This document shows positions 35,340-45,600 of a stretch of DNA of 64,000 nt, piece after piece; positions within the stretch are counted from its first letter, which is position 1, and every line of letters begins with the position of its first letter. The position numbers and the translations under genes are program-made. Source of the stretch: Planctomycetota bacterium (GTDB lineage: Bacteria > Planctomycetota > Planctomycetia > Planctomycetales > Planctomycetaceae); the NCBI GenBank assembly GCA_016872645.1, contig VGZH01000004.1, forward strand, positions 45,641 through 109,640, written 5' to 3'. The notes under the pieces were generated by a model, which ran no database searches, was not told where the DNA came from, and worked only from the letters and a program-made list of their open reading frames with translations.

Positions 35340-36386
35340 CTAGAAGTCGGCGGTAGGTTCGCCGTCGGCCATTGATGTCAAACGCCAATATAATGGTTTC
35401 CTCGCAGAGTTCGTAGCAACGGGGAGCGTCGCATCCCCAGCATTGATCGTGCGACTAATCATGCGAACCGATCCATCGCACATCGCAAACAGCACCCCAC
35501 TCGCATGCTGACTGCCAAATTGAAACCAACCGGCGTCCCTGGTTGATTTCGGCAAATTCCAGTACGTCGGCAGTCCGCCGATTCCCACCCAAGACCAGCG
35601 AAGGTTATTTAGACCATCTGAGCCTTCGCCAAACATGAAGACATTACTGGTTCCATCGCGAATGTCCCGAAAAGATCGGGTTTTGCCGCAGATAAAGACA
35701 CCCGCCCACTTATTCAAATTAAACGGATTACCGGGGAGTTCATCGAGAACACCCGACACGCCGGTGTAATTCGTGAGGCCCCACAGTGTGGAGTTTGGCG
35801 CAGCAAACGACCAACCCGTCATGCCACCATTATGTGCCTCAATCATCACCATGGTCGAAGAATTTGGCGGGCCACTAGTGTCGTCTGATGGACACAAAAG
35901 TGCAGGAATCTTGGATCGCGCTGCCGCATTGGATCTGGCTAATCCGTGCCAGGTCGGAAACGCCGTAATCGGAAATGAGGGAGTCACGTATCTAAGGTAG
36001 TCAATGTCGACGATCTTGGGGTTGTTGGTGCCGTTTGCATCCTTGAATGCCAAATACAACGGCTTCGCCTCTAGATACGGCAACAAATGAACGATGGCTC
36101 CGGTTCGCATCGGCCGTGGGGGGACGCCGTCATTCTGTCCGTCGAGTTGTGACAGAATTGCCGGCGGAAATTTCGTCGCATCCGATTCGAAGTTTTGGGC
36201 CGCCAAGCCGAGTTGCTTCAGGTTGTTGCGGCACTGGGAAACCCGCGCTGCTTCGCGCGCTTGTTGTACAGCCGGTAGCAGCAACGCGATCAAGACCGCG
36301 ATGATCGCGATGACCACCAACAATTCGATTAGAGTAAATCCCTTCCGACGTGTGAGTGTACTACCCAGAAGTTGTTGACGTCGCAT
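35340..36386 (-). CDS. DUF1559 pseudopilin-like protein (H-X9-DG type), second copy
   Basis: Predicted 348 residues. Prepilin-type start [20 protein letters not shown] with the G|FTLIE site; then [19 protein letters not shown]-terminal [18 protein letters not shown] carries the H-X9-DG signature. The Met at 36386 was chosen for the normal prepilin leader length. It differs clearly from the copy at 18962-20092 in the middle part, so they are old paralogues. Likely exported through a pseudopilin-type system. Confidence 0.92.
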   Translation of the reverse strand: MRRQQLLGSTLTRRKGFTLIELLVVIAIIAVLIALLLPAVQQAREAARVSQCRNNLKQLGLAAQNFESDATKFPPAILSQLDGQNDGVPPRPMRTGAIVHLLPYLEAKPLYLAFKDANGTNNPKIVDIDYLRYVTPSFPITAFPTWHGLARSNAAARSKIPALLCPSDDTSGPPNSSTMVMIEAHNGGMTGWSFAAPNSTLWGLTNYTGVSGVLDELPGNPFNLNKWAGVFICGKTRSFRDIRDGTSNVFMFGEGSDGLNNLRWSWVGIGGLPTYWNLPKSTRDAGWFQFGSQHASGVLFAMCDGSVRMISRTINAGDATLPVATNSARKPLYWRLTSMADGEPTADF

Positions 36387-37059
36387 TGAAAAAACTCCGA
36401 AGGGGAATGACAAAAAGGATCCCATCCGTGACGGATCAAAGTTTCCTTAGGAAAAGCCGCAATTATCGAAGCAGCACCCGAACCTTCCCAGTCACTCATT
36501 AACGCAAAACACGCACGTTACGCCTTGCTAACAAGTGAGCCGGAGCAACTTAGTCACATCGCTTCAGAATTCCAACGACGTTATGAGCCGTTGCATTGAG
36601 AAATCGATAACCTGAGTTTTTCCTGAAGATCAACGTCCTTGCGCCCCACCTTCATCAAGGCCTTAAGGCGACGAGGCTGACGGCTCTTGGCGAGCACTCC
36701 AGTAGCATCGCCCCGGGGGGCTCCGTGCAGACTAATTGGATACCTAATATCAGTGATATTCCTGACATAGTGGATGTCGAACGACCCCGCTCAGCCGCCG
36801 GCGGGGCTGAAGAGCCGTTGAACCGCAAAGAGCATTCACGTCCCGCCGGCCTGCTGCAGCGGCTGGTTCGGTGCGAGACTCGCGCTCCTCGGCTGGACCA
36901 GTACCAGCCACGGCAGGCCCTTCCCTGATGTGCTCCCGAGTTTCAATCACGTCGCGGCACATTCGCAATCAACGTTGAATTGCCGCTTTGACGCTTGATG
37001 CCAGCAACGACAACGTCGTTGTGATCGCAACAATCTGCCAATTAAGGCTGGGCGAAAGT
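36387..37059. other. Intergenic stretch, about 670 bp
   Basis: Upstream of the DUF1559 gene and downstream of the MenC-like gene (both minus strand). It holds a 15-base palindrome AATATCAGTGATATT (36746-36760) and a GC-rich inverted block near 36787-36806. No convincing gene or RNA found; a short minus-strand frame near 36580-36655 is probably chance. Confidence 0.5.
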
Positions 37060-38169
37060 CTACTTCACAACAGCATTTTGCACGGTGAGTTTTTGCAGCC
37101 GACTCGGGTTTGGAACGGGGAGACTTGTCGTCACACGAACGCCGGGAGCACCGTCACGCAAACGGACTAGTTCGAGCGGAGGATCGGCGAGGTCCTCGTG
37201 GTAGAAGCGACTGCTGGGGAAGATGTCCGCGGGATAAGTAAAATTGTCGAGCATCGCCAGCGACACGCACAGGCTCGCGCCGACGGCGCTTTCCAACATA
37301 CCGCCGACCCAACAAGGGATGCCGGCGGCTTGGCAGAGATTGTGAACCGCGACGGCATTCGTCAGGCCGCCGATGCGGCCCGGCTTGATGTTCACAAAGC
37401 GGCAGCTTTTCAAGCGGATTGCCAGCTCGGCTTGGCGGACGTTGTAAACGCTCTCGTCGAGACAGACCGGCGTGCGGACTTGGCGTTGCAGTTCCGCATG
37501 ATCGACGACGTCGTCGTTGTTGAGCGGTTGCTCGTACATCGCGAGGTTGAACTCGTCCGCTTGTTGGAAGAGTTTCAAGTCAGTGATGCGATAGCCGCTG
37601 TTGCAATCGATGTGGATCGGGTGCGTCGGATGTTGTTTCCTCACGGCGGCGAGCATCGGCAGATCCCAACCGGGTCGGAATTTCAGTTTGATACGCGGGA
37701 AACCGTTCGCGATCGCTTGGCCGATTCCATTAAGCAATTCGTCTAGACTATCCAGCACACCGAAGTCGGCACCGACGGCGACTTCGGTGCGTGTCGCGCC
37801 CAGCAGTTCGTGCAGCGGCTTGTTTTCGATCCGACTTTGCAGCGCCCACCAGGCCGTGTCGAGCGCGGCCTTCGCAAAGGAATTCCCTTTGAAGAGCGAC
37901 AGTCGCTGCTGCAGGTCGGCACCGGAGGTGACTTCCTTGCCGACAAGCTGCGGCGCAAGCCAATCCCGGCAAAGCGAAAAGATTCCGCTCGCCCATTCCG
38001 GGCTGTAACACGGCGCGGCAAACGGAGCGCTTTCGCCCCAGGCTTCAACCGAACCGCTGGTCATGCGGCACAACAAGGAATCTATCGTCGCATCTTCGCC
38101 GTAAGCGGTTCGCCACGGCGAGATCAGCGGCATGGCAACGTGAAACAGTTCGATGCGGTCGATCTGCAT
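37060..38169 (-). CDS. menC: o-Succinylbenzoate synthase-like enolase-superfamily enzyme (MenC)
   Basis: Predicted 369-residue barrel enzyme. Enolase-superfamily landmarks: GFPRIKLKFRPGWD (KxK general base), HPIHIDCNSGY, MYEQPLNNDD and VCLDESVYN (three metal acids), then RLKSCRFVNIKPGRIGGLTN (second catalytic Lys). This fits the MenC/N-acylamino-acid racemase branch that dehydrates SHCHC in menaquinone synthesis; related enzymes racemise N-acyl amino acids, so the exact substrate is not certain. It starts 3 bases after the Hsp70-like gene ends, so both are on one transcript. No other men genes are near. Confidence 0.85.
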   Translation of the reverse strand: MQIDRIELFHVAMPLISPWRTAYGEDATIDSLLCRMTSGSVEAWGESAPFAAPCYSPEWASGIFSLCRDWLAPQLVGKEVTSGADLQQRLSLFKGNSFAKAALDTAWWALQSRIENKPLHELLGATRTEVAVGADFGVLDSLDELLNGIGQAIANGFPRIKLKFRPGWDLPMLAAVRKQHPTHPIHIDCNSGYRITDLKLFQQADEFNLAMYEQPLNNDDVVDHAELQRQVRTPVCLDESVYNVRQAELAIRLKSCRFVNIKPGRIGGLTNAVAVHNLCQAAGIPCWVGGMLESAVGASLCVSLAMLDNFTYPADIFPSSRFYHEDLADPPLELVRLRDGAPGVRVTTSLPVPNPSRLQKLTVQNAVVK

Positions 38170-38172
38170 GGG

Positions 38173-40296
38173 TCATTTCTCATCTTTCCAAAATTCGGCT
38201 TCACCCTTTTTTACGGGTGAGTTCTTGGCAGGTGGTTTCGCGGCCCCGGGTTTGTTCATCGATGACAGTGCCATCTCCAACAGCTCATCGTCATCGGACA
38301 GTCGCGTCTTGGGACCAGGTGGCTTGCTTGGAGGTGCGAGTTTTTTCTGCGGAGCGATCGGCAGCTTTGGTGCTCCGGGTTTCGCAGGAGGATTGGCAGA
38401 GACAATGGGTTTCTTCGCGGAAGCAGTCCAGCCACAAGCCGGGCAGACGCCGCGGAAGTTCAGAGCTTCACCGCATTCATTACACAGTGGGATGGGCTGA
38501 TTGGCCTCGTCGAGCTTGGGGCCACTCAGAGCGGACTTCGGGCTGGCGACGGATTGAGTCCTGACGGGGACCGGTTTTTCCGGCGGTGGTACCGGCTTCC
38601 GATTCGCTGACGACGAAACTGGTGCCGCCGCGTTGGGCCTGGGCATTGAGGCCGGCTTGGGCATAGGAGCCGTTGATGTCGCAGCTTTCTGAGGTGGCGC
38701 GGCTGCACTGGCCACCGGCATCAGCGACGGAGCCGTCCAGCCCGCCTGAGCGTCTTCATCGAACGCAGTGATCTTTTTGGCGGGCTTCTCGACAAGGTTC
38801 TCTTTTCGCACGATCAGGGTCTGAGCTTGTTTGCCGCTGGTGACGTCTTTGGCCGTGACCAGCACGCGGGCTTGCTCGTTGTACGTGATCGTGACCTCAA
38901 CCAGCGATTGCTCCGGCAGATTTTTCGGCAGGTCTTCGACGATGCAGGTGCCGAGTTCCACGTACTGCTGATCGGCGATCGTTCCACTTTCGACGATGTG
39001 CAGATTGACGCGGCGTTGATTCTTGATGACGGTGCCAAACGTTTGTGTGATCGATGCAGGAAGCTCCGTATTCTCTGGAATCAGGTAGTGCGGGATGCGT
39101 GTCTTTTTGCCGGTGTCGCGAATCAGGATGCCGAGTGCCCGGGCGTTGACGCTGCGTTGTTTGATTTTCTGGAGCTTGGCAGTCGCCGTGGGGCTGAGGA
39201 TCGACTTCGCAAAGTCGGCGTTGGTCAACAACATGCCGGCGTAGTAGGTCGCACCGTGCGAGATCGACTGGTCCGGCGACAGCGACGTGTTAAGCGTGCG
39301 GAAACCGAGTTCTCCGAGAGCTTTCTTGATGGACGGCATGCGCGACGAACCGCCCGTGGTCAGGATCGTATCGCTCCCCTTGAGGCCGAATTGATACGCC
39401 TTCTGCAAATCGCGCGTAATGCTGATTGTTCGATTCAGCAGCGGCTTTGTGAGCTTCTCGAATTCGGGCAGTTCAATCTGATAGACCTTGCGATGCTTGC
39501 CGTGCGAGCAGGTCAGAGCCGCTCGCGGGCGAACAGTCAGTGAGCGTTTCGTGTTCTCAACCGCCATCGCCAGAAGCTGCATCGACTCAGGATCGGTGCG
39601 CGGATCGTCGCCGAACTCGCGAGCGAACCGGTCACAGATCGCGTTTTGCAACGCTTCGTTCCAGTCGATGCCACCCAGCTTCAAGTCGCCTGTGCTGGCG
39701 AGAACTTTGACTTCGTCCTTGTGGTACTTCACCAACGACAGGTCGAATGTGCCGCCACCCAGATCGTAGACCAGGATGCGTTGTTCGTCGGTCAGTTCCG
39801 TGAACCACAGTCCTTCACTGCCGAGCACGTAGCAGAGCGCAGCGGCGATCGGTTCGTTGATGATGTCGACTTGCTTGAGCCCGGCTTGATGGCCCGCTTC
39901 AACCGTCGCTTGCCGCTGCCAGTCGCTGAACTGAGCCGGCACGGTGATGACCGCTTGAGTGATCGGGCCAATCTGCTCAACCGCCGCATCGAGCATCTTC
40001 CGCAGCACGAAGGCACCGATGTCGATCGGCGTGTAAGTCTTCTTCTCGATGGTCCAGGTCTTGTTTGACCCGATGTACCGCTTGGCGTTCTGCACGACAT
40101 GCGTCGGCTTGAGGACCGCATTGCGCAGGGCCTCCGTCCCGACGATCACATCTTTGCCGTCAAACATCACGATCGATGGCGTTGTCAGCTCTCCTTCTTG
40201 GTTGGGGAGCGTGACCGGCTCGCCATGTTCATTGAGGTAAGAGAGGCAGGAATACGTCGTACCCAGGTCAATGCCAACGGCGTGAGTCTTCAGCAT
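38173..40296 (-). CDS. Atypical Hsp70-family protein with C-terminal zinc ribbon
   Basis: Predicted 707 residues. The Hsp70 ATPase domain (about 1-370) is intact: GIDLGTTYSCLS, ILVYDLGGGTFDLSLV, LGGIDWNEALQN, and TILTTGGSSRMPSIKKALGE. A beta-type substrate domain follows (about 385-500, from ARALGILIRD). In place of the helical lid there is a disordered Pro/Ala/Lys-rich stretch (about 505-600), then CNECGEALNFRGVCPACGW (605-623), a two-CXXC zinc ribbon, then another Pro-rich part and an acidic helix (SDDDELLEMALSSM, about 667-680). No J-protein or GrpE gene lies near. It may be a client-specific or regulatory Hsp70. menC follows at 3 bases; truD is divergent. Confidence 0.85.
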   Translation of the reverse strand: MLKTHAVGIDLGTTYSCLSYLNEHGEPVTLPNQEGELTTPSIVMFDGKDVIVGTEALRNAVLKPTHVVQNAKRYIGSNKTWTIEKKTYTPIDIGAFVLRKMLDAAVEQIGPITQAVITVPAQFSDWQRQATVEAGHQAGLKQVDIINEPIAAALCYVLGSEGLWFTELTDEQRILVYDLGGGTFDLSLVKYHKDEVKVLASTGDLKLGGIDWNEALQNAICDRFAREFGDDPRTDPESMQLLAMAVENTKRSLTVRPRAALTCSHGKHRKVYQIELPEFEKLTKPLLNRTISITRDLQKAYQFGLKGSDTILTTGGSSRMPSIKKALGELGFRTLNTSLSPDQSISHGATYYAGMLLTNADFAKSILSPTATAKLQKIKQRSVNARALGILIRDTGKKTRIPHYLIPENTELPASITQTFGTVIKNQRRVNLHIVESGTIADQQYVELGTCIVEDLPKNLPEQSLVEVTITYNEQARVLVTAKDVTSGKQAQTLIVRKENLVEKPAKKITAFDEDAQAGWTAPSLMPVASAAAPPQKAATSTAPMPKPASMPRPNAAAPVSSSANRKPVPPPEKPVPVRTQSVASPKSALSGPKLDEANQPIPLCNECGEALNFRGVCPACGWTASAKKPIVSANPPAKPGAPKLPIAPQKKLAPPSKPPGPKTRLSDDDELLEMALSSMNKPGAAKPPAKNSPVKKGEAEFWKDEK

Positions 40297-40412
40297 GATG
40301 TGCCCAAAAGAAATCGAATGGCGAGCATCCAGAAATCGGCTCGCAGCCAGGCCCGCAATTGGAGCATCATGCTATCATCGCCCCAAATCGCTCACCAGCA
40401 GCCAGATTGATT

Positions 40413-41576
40413 ATGCCGCACGACCAGCCAACCGAGCGACCGATGCCCGAGCCGTCCCCGTTTTTAGAAAATCTGCCCCTCTCGACCGACTGCCCGATGC
40501 TCACGGCGGATCTGCCGGGAGTCGGGGGCGTCTTGAAGTCGCGACCTGAGGACTTCGTCGTCGAGGAGATTCCCGCTTATCAACCCTGCGGCGACGGCGA
40601 GCATCTCTTTTTGTGGATCGAGAAGATCAACGTCCCCGCAGATCAACTCGGCCGGCACTTGGCGATGGTGCTGGGGATCGCGCCGCGAGAGCTTGGCACG
40701 GCGGGCCTGAAGGACACCCGCGCGGTGACTCGGCAGTTCGTCTCTGTGCCGCGCCGCGTCGAGAATCGTTTGAACGCGATCGACACAGAGGGCATCCGAT
40801 TGCTCAACGCGACGCCGCATCAGAACAAGCTGCGGACGGGGCACTTGCGAGGCAACCGATTTCAAGTGCTCGTGCGCGATGTCGAAGGCTGGTTACTCTT
40901 GCCCGACCAAGAAGCGGAAGGGCCGAAGTGCCCAGCCTACGACTCGGCACTCGCCATCGCCGAGCGTCTCCGGCAGACGGGCGTGCCGAATTACTACGGC
41001 TCACAACGCTTCGGCAATAAGCACAGCACACTCAAGCTGGGACTGAAGCTGCTGACCGAAGCTCGCAGCGGATCGGACGCCGAAGCGAGGAAACCAAATC
41101 GCAGCTTCCTGCATCGACTGGCATTGTCGGCCGCACAGTCGTGGTTGTTCAACAACGTGCTGGCCGAGCGGCTGCGGGACGGGCTGCTGCATCAAGTCAT
41201 GCTCGGCGACGTCATGCAGAAGAGCGAATCGGGAGGCATCTTCGACGTGCGCGACGTCGCGGCCGAGCAGCCTCGATTTGATGCTCGCGAGACCGTCCTT
41301 ACCGGCCCCATGTTTGGCCCGAAGATGCGACCCACTCAGCATGAGCCGGCAGTTCGCGAGCAGCGCGTGCTCGCGGCAGCCGGGTTGACGATGGACGCCT
41401 TCCGCCGCTTCGGACACTTGGCCGAAGGAACTCGCCGTCCCCTCCTGATCTGGCCGGACGATTTGCAAGTTCGCGCGCTGCAGGATGGACTGCAGTTTGA
41501 ATTCAGCCTCTCGTCTGGAGCCTACGCGACCGTCGTGCTCCGCGAGTTCATGAAGAACGAATCGGATGCGGACTGA
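40413..41576 (+). CDS. truD: tRNA pseudouridine synthase D (TruD)
   Basis: Predicted 387 residues. It makes pseudouridine 13 in tRNA. Key motif GTAGLKDTRAVTRQFVSVPR (catalytic Asp in the GxKDxxAxTxQ block), with KSRPEDFVVEEIPAYQPCGD at the start, NKLRTGHLRGNRFQVLVRDV and GVPNYYGSQRFG. The Met at 40413 is used; 40443 is an alternative. It is divergent from the Hsp70-like gene, with about 116 bases between them for promoters. Confidence 0.93.
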   Translation: MPHDQPTERPMPEPSPFLENLPLSTDCPMLTADLPGVGGVLKSRPEDFVVEEIPAYQPCGDGEHLFLWIEKINVPADQLGRHLAMVLGIAPRELGTAGLKDTRAVTRQFVSVPRRVENRLNAIDTEGIRLLNATPHQNKLRTGHLRGNRFQVLVRDVEGWLLLPDQEAEGPKCPAYDSALAIAERLRQTGVPNYYGSQRFGNKHSTLKLGLKLLTEARSGSDAEARKPNRSFLHRLALSAAQSWLFNNVLAERLRDGLLHQVMLGDVMQKSESGGIFDVRDVAAEQPRFDARETVLTGPMFGPKMRPTQHEPAVREQRVLAAAGLTMDAFRRFGHLAEGTRRPLLIWPDDLQVRALQDGLQFEFSLSSGAYATVVLREFMKNESDAD

Positions 41577-41786
41577 CCGAAGGAAAACTCCTGCGAGAGT
41601 GTGTTCGATCGTTCTTGACGTTCTGTTTGGCTGGCGTTTACTCGGTGAACCTCGCAGCCGAACCGGTATCGGCCAACGGGGCGAACCAGACGAAAATCTC
41701 TCGCCAGCAAAACGGAGTCCACCCGGCGGCTTCCGGCTAACAGCTGATCGGTGATATGCTGTCCGCGTAGCTGAAGTCATCGTAGC

Positions 41787-41805
41787 CGTCTCGCTCCGCG
41801 AGACG
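41787..41805. repeat. Palindrome CGTCTCGC-TCC-GCGAGACG
   Basis: Perfect 8-bp stem with a 3-base loop in the truD-gpx gap. It reads as a REP-like element; there is no T-tract. Confidence 0.65.
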
Positions 41806-41858
41806 AATGTCGGTCGCACGCAGCGGCCGAATTAGCTGCCTCGGTCGTGGATCGGCTT

Positions 41859-41879
41859 TCCTCTCGCAAAGCGAGAGGA
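41859..41879. repeat. Palindrome TCCTCTCGC-AAA-GCGAGAGGA
   Basis: Perfect 9-bp stem with an AAA loop, 60 bases before the glutathione peroxidase start. Its core (CTCGC/GCGAG) is shared with the palindrome at 41787, suggesting one repeat family. It could also act as an mRNA leader structure. Confidence 0.65.
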
Positions 41880-41939
41880 CTACTTTGACCTTAGCTTGTG
41901 TCTTCCCACCATTTCATCCCCCCAATTTGGAGACCTCCC

Positions 41940-42530
41940 ATGAGATCGTTCGCAATCACCCTGTGCCTGTTTTCGGCAGCGTTGCTCGCCGGCGCATTCG
42001 TATCGGCCGAAGAGAAAAAGTCTGCCGAGAAAACTCCCGCGTTGCTTAAGCACGAGATGAAATCTCTGACCGGCAAGAAGGTGGACCTCTCCAAGTACAA
42101 CGGCAAGGTCCTGCTGATCGTCAACGTCGCCAGCCAATGCGGAGCGACTCCGCAATACAAGCCGCTCGAAGCGTTGCACGAGAAGTACAACGAAAAGGGC
42201 TTGGCCGTGATCGGCTTCCCCTGCAATCAGTTTGGCAAGCAAGAACCAGGCAGCGACGAAGAGGTGGCCGACTTCTGCCAAAAGAACTACGGCGTGAAGT
42301 TCGACATGTTCTCGAAGATCGACGTCAACGGCGACAAGGCCGCCGAACTTTTCAAGCAGCTCACCGCGAAAGAGAACTTTTCCAACGAGAAAGACGCTGG
42401 CCCGGTGAAGTGGAACTTCGAAAAATTCCTCGTCGGCAAGAATGGCAAAGTCATCGCCCGCTTCCGCACCGGTGTGCAACCAGACTCGGAAGAAGTCGTC
42501 AAGGCGATCGAAGCTGAATTGGCGAAGTAG
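41940..42530 (+). CDS. Exported glutathione peroxidase-like protein (Cys type)
   Basis: Predicted 196 residues. ATG 41940 gives a signal peptide (FAITLCLFSAALLAGAFVSA), with GGAG 7 bases upstream. Thioredoxin-fold peroxidase blocks: LLIVNVASQCGATPQYKPLE with the peroxidatic Cys (not selenocysteine), GFPCNQFGKQEPGSDEEV, and KWNFEKFLVGKNGKVIARF with the catalytic Trp-Asn. Such enzymes usually use thioredoxin rather than glutathione. It probably reduces peroxides in the periplasm. It precedes the large DUF1549/DUF1553 gene by 85 bases. Confidence 0.92.
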   Translation: MRSFAITLCLFSAALLAGAFVSAEEKKSAEKTPALLKHEMKSLTGKKVDLSKYNGKVLLIVNVASQCGATPQYKPLEALHEKYNEKGLAVIGFPCNQFGKQEPGSDEEVADFCQKNYGVKFDMFSKIDVNGDKAAELFKQLTAKENFSNEKDAGPVKWNFEKFLVGKNGKVIARFRTGVQPDSEEVVKAIEAELAK

Positions 42531-42615
42531 TTTTGACCGGAGCATCAGGGTGGCATCGTTTGAAGCAAGCGATGCCACCCGGTGATTCTCTGCGATATTT
42601 GCAGGAGCCTCCGTC

Positions 42616-45600
42616 GTGACAGGTCTCAACTCTCGTCGATTTTCTCTGCTGGCTGCCCTGAGCGTCGCCACTCTGATCTCATGGCCGCGCGAACGTGCTG
42701 ACTCGCAAGAGTCACCGACATTCGATGCCGCCTCGGTCGAGTTCTTCCAAACGAAAGTGAAGCCGCTGTTGCAGGCTCGTTGCTTCGAGTGCCACGGGCC
42801 GGAAGCCAAGAAGCTTCAAGGGGGACTGAGCCTCGCGTCGCGAGCGGCGATTCTGCGCGGCGGTGATTCCGGCGCGGCGATTGTGCCGGGTCAGCCAAGC
42901 GAGAGTCTGCTCGTCAAAGCGATCAACTACGTCGATTTCGAAATGCCTCCCAAGTCTCGCCTGCCCGAAGGGGAAGTCGCGATCCTGACGGAATGGGTCA
43001 GGCGTGGTGCACCTTGGAGCGCCGGCAAAGACGATCCCGCACTCAACCTCAAGTCCGAAGCGTTTCCGTTGGCCGAGCGGAAAGCCAAGCACTGGGCCTG
43101 GAAGCCAATCGCGCAGTTCGCCCCCCCCCAAGTGCGTCAGCCGTTTCAGGCCGACCCGAACTTGAATCTGCTCTTGTTTCGCGACTCGGACCACATCGAC
43201 CAATTTGTGTTGAACAAGCTCGAACAACACGGCTTGTCTCATGCTCTCGCCGCCGACCGCCGCACGTTGCTGCGTCGAGTTTATTTCGCACTCATCGGTC
43301 TCCCACCAACACCCACCGAAGCAGACGAATTCGTCGCCGACAAAGCTCCGACTCGCGAAGCACTCGCGCGCGTCGTGGATCGCTTGCTCGACTCGCCCCA
43401 CTTCGGAGAACGCTGGGGACGACATTGGCTCGATCTGGTCCGTTACGCCGAAACGCTCGGCCATGAGTTCGACTACCCGTTGCATCACGCGCATCAGTAT
43501 CGCGACTACATCATCCGCGCCCTGAATGCCGATGTGCCCTATGACCGCTTCGTCGTCGAGCACGTCGCGGGGGATTTGCTGCCAGGTCGCGAGTCGAGAG
43601 TCGAGGATCGAGAGCAAGACAAGTCCGTTCCCTCTCGTCTCCATCCCACCGATGGCTACAACGAATCGCTGATCGCCACCGGCTTCTGGTTTCTCGGCGA
43701 GGACAAGCACGCTCCGGTGGATGCCAAGGCAGAGCAAGCCGCGCGGATCGACAATCAGCTTGATGTCTTCTCGAAGACGTTTCTGGGCCTGACGGTCGCG
43801 TGTGCTCGGTGTCACGATCACAAGTTCGACGCGATTCGGACGATGGACTACTACGCGCTCGCCGGATTCTTGCAGAGTTCACGGAGACAGACGGCGTATC
43901 TCGATCCGGGCGGGAAGATCGATGCGGCGGTGATGAACTTGAAGCAGGCCAAATTGAATCGTGAACTCTCGCCGGAAGCCAAGCGACGACACGAAGAACA
44001 AGGCAGCAAGGAAAGCATCCAACAAGAGCAACCCCGGAATGCCAGATACTTACCGGCCGCGCGCGAGGTTCTGTACGGAACCCCGAAAACAGATGATGCC
44101 AAGTTCGCAGCGTCGCAGCGTCCCGATGAAGTCTTCGAGGACTTTGAATCGGAGACCTTCGCGAAGTGGACTGTCGACGGTTCGGCGTTTGAACGGGGCA
44201 CGGCGACGGGGACCTGGCCGGGACAGATGCCTGTCAGTGGGTTCGAGGGGAAGCGATTGCTCAATTCGTGGGCCGGCAACGACGACCTCACCGGCAAGCT
44301 CACGTCGAAGCCGTTTGTGATTCGGCATCGCGTGATCACGTTTCTGATCGGCGGCGGCAAACATCCCGGCGAAACGTGTTTCAATCTGAAAGTCGGCGAC
44401 AAGGTCGTACAAACTGCAACCGGCAAGAACGACGAACGGCTGGGGCTTGAGACTTGGGTCGTCGAGCAATGGCAAGGCCAAGAAGCGGTGTTGGAGATCG
44501 TCGATTCGCGGCGCGGAGGCTGGGGACATATCAATCTCGACCAGATCATCTTCACGGACTTGGGTGACGGCTTGCCGACGAAGCGTCCGATCAAGGCGGT
44601 TGCGGAAGAGCATCGACTCGCGGCGGCCAGCCTCAAGCATTTCGTCCATGCCCTGCAGAGCGAAGACGTTCGGCGACCGACGCATCCTTGGTGGCTGTGG
44701 CACGAGTTCACGTCGCGTCCATTCGACGATAACCCCGATGCGTTCGCCGCTCGCAAGCGCGAACTCGCCGACCGAGTTGCCGCCGAACAGAAACGTGCGG
44801 ATGAATCGGCTAAGCAGTCCCTGCTTGCTGAAGACTTTCAATCCGCGCAATTCGTTGACCTGCAACATCCGGCCGAGGGCCGAGGGCCGAAAGCCGAGGG
44901 CCGTGATCCTTTTCCTGCCGACCCCAACGATCCCCACCTGTTGCCGAACCACCGCTGGTTCGCGACTGGCTGGAGCTTTGGTGATGGGCCATCGCATGGC
45001 GTGGCTCACAGCGGGATGTTGTCGCCGAAGCTGCGCGGTGTGCTGAGATCACCCACCTTCACGATCACGCAGCCGCAGATTCTGTATCGCGTCGCCGGCA
45101 AGAACGCCCGCATTCGATTGGTCCTCGACGGCTATCAAATGATGGACTTCAGTGGCCTGCTATTCAGTGGCACGACTTTCGAGGTCAACACCGACGGCAA
45201 ATGGATTTGGCATCGTCAGGCGGGGGACTTGCAGAATCATCTCGGCCGCCGAGCGTACATTGAGCTGATCGATGACGGCGACGGCTGGCTCGCCTGCGAC
45301 GAAATCCGCTTCACGTCCGGTGGTCCGGAGCCTGCTTTGCCGCCGCATCCGAGCCATGCGAAGCTGCTCGCCGATGAATCGATCAAGACACTGCCGGACT
45401 TGGCGTCGCAGATCGTGGGGCAGGTTTCCAACCTGGCCGTGCATGACGCTTCCGCCGCCGCGCAGGTTGAAAACCACCCCCACGAGATTCCCGAACCGAT
45501 GCGAGCGATCGCCATCTGCGACGGCAATGCGATCGACGAGCACGTCTTCATTCGAGGAAATCATAAGAACCTCGGTCCGGAGGTTGGACGCCGCAATCTC

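Larger units (their letters stand above)
41577..41939. other. Intergenic stretch, about 360 bp, with two palindromes
   Basis: Between truD and the glutathione peroxidase gene, both plus strand. It contains two perfect hairpins listed separately and no convincing gene. Confidence 0.6.
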
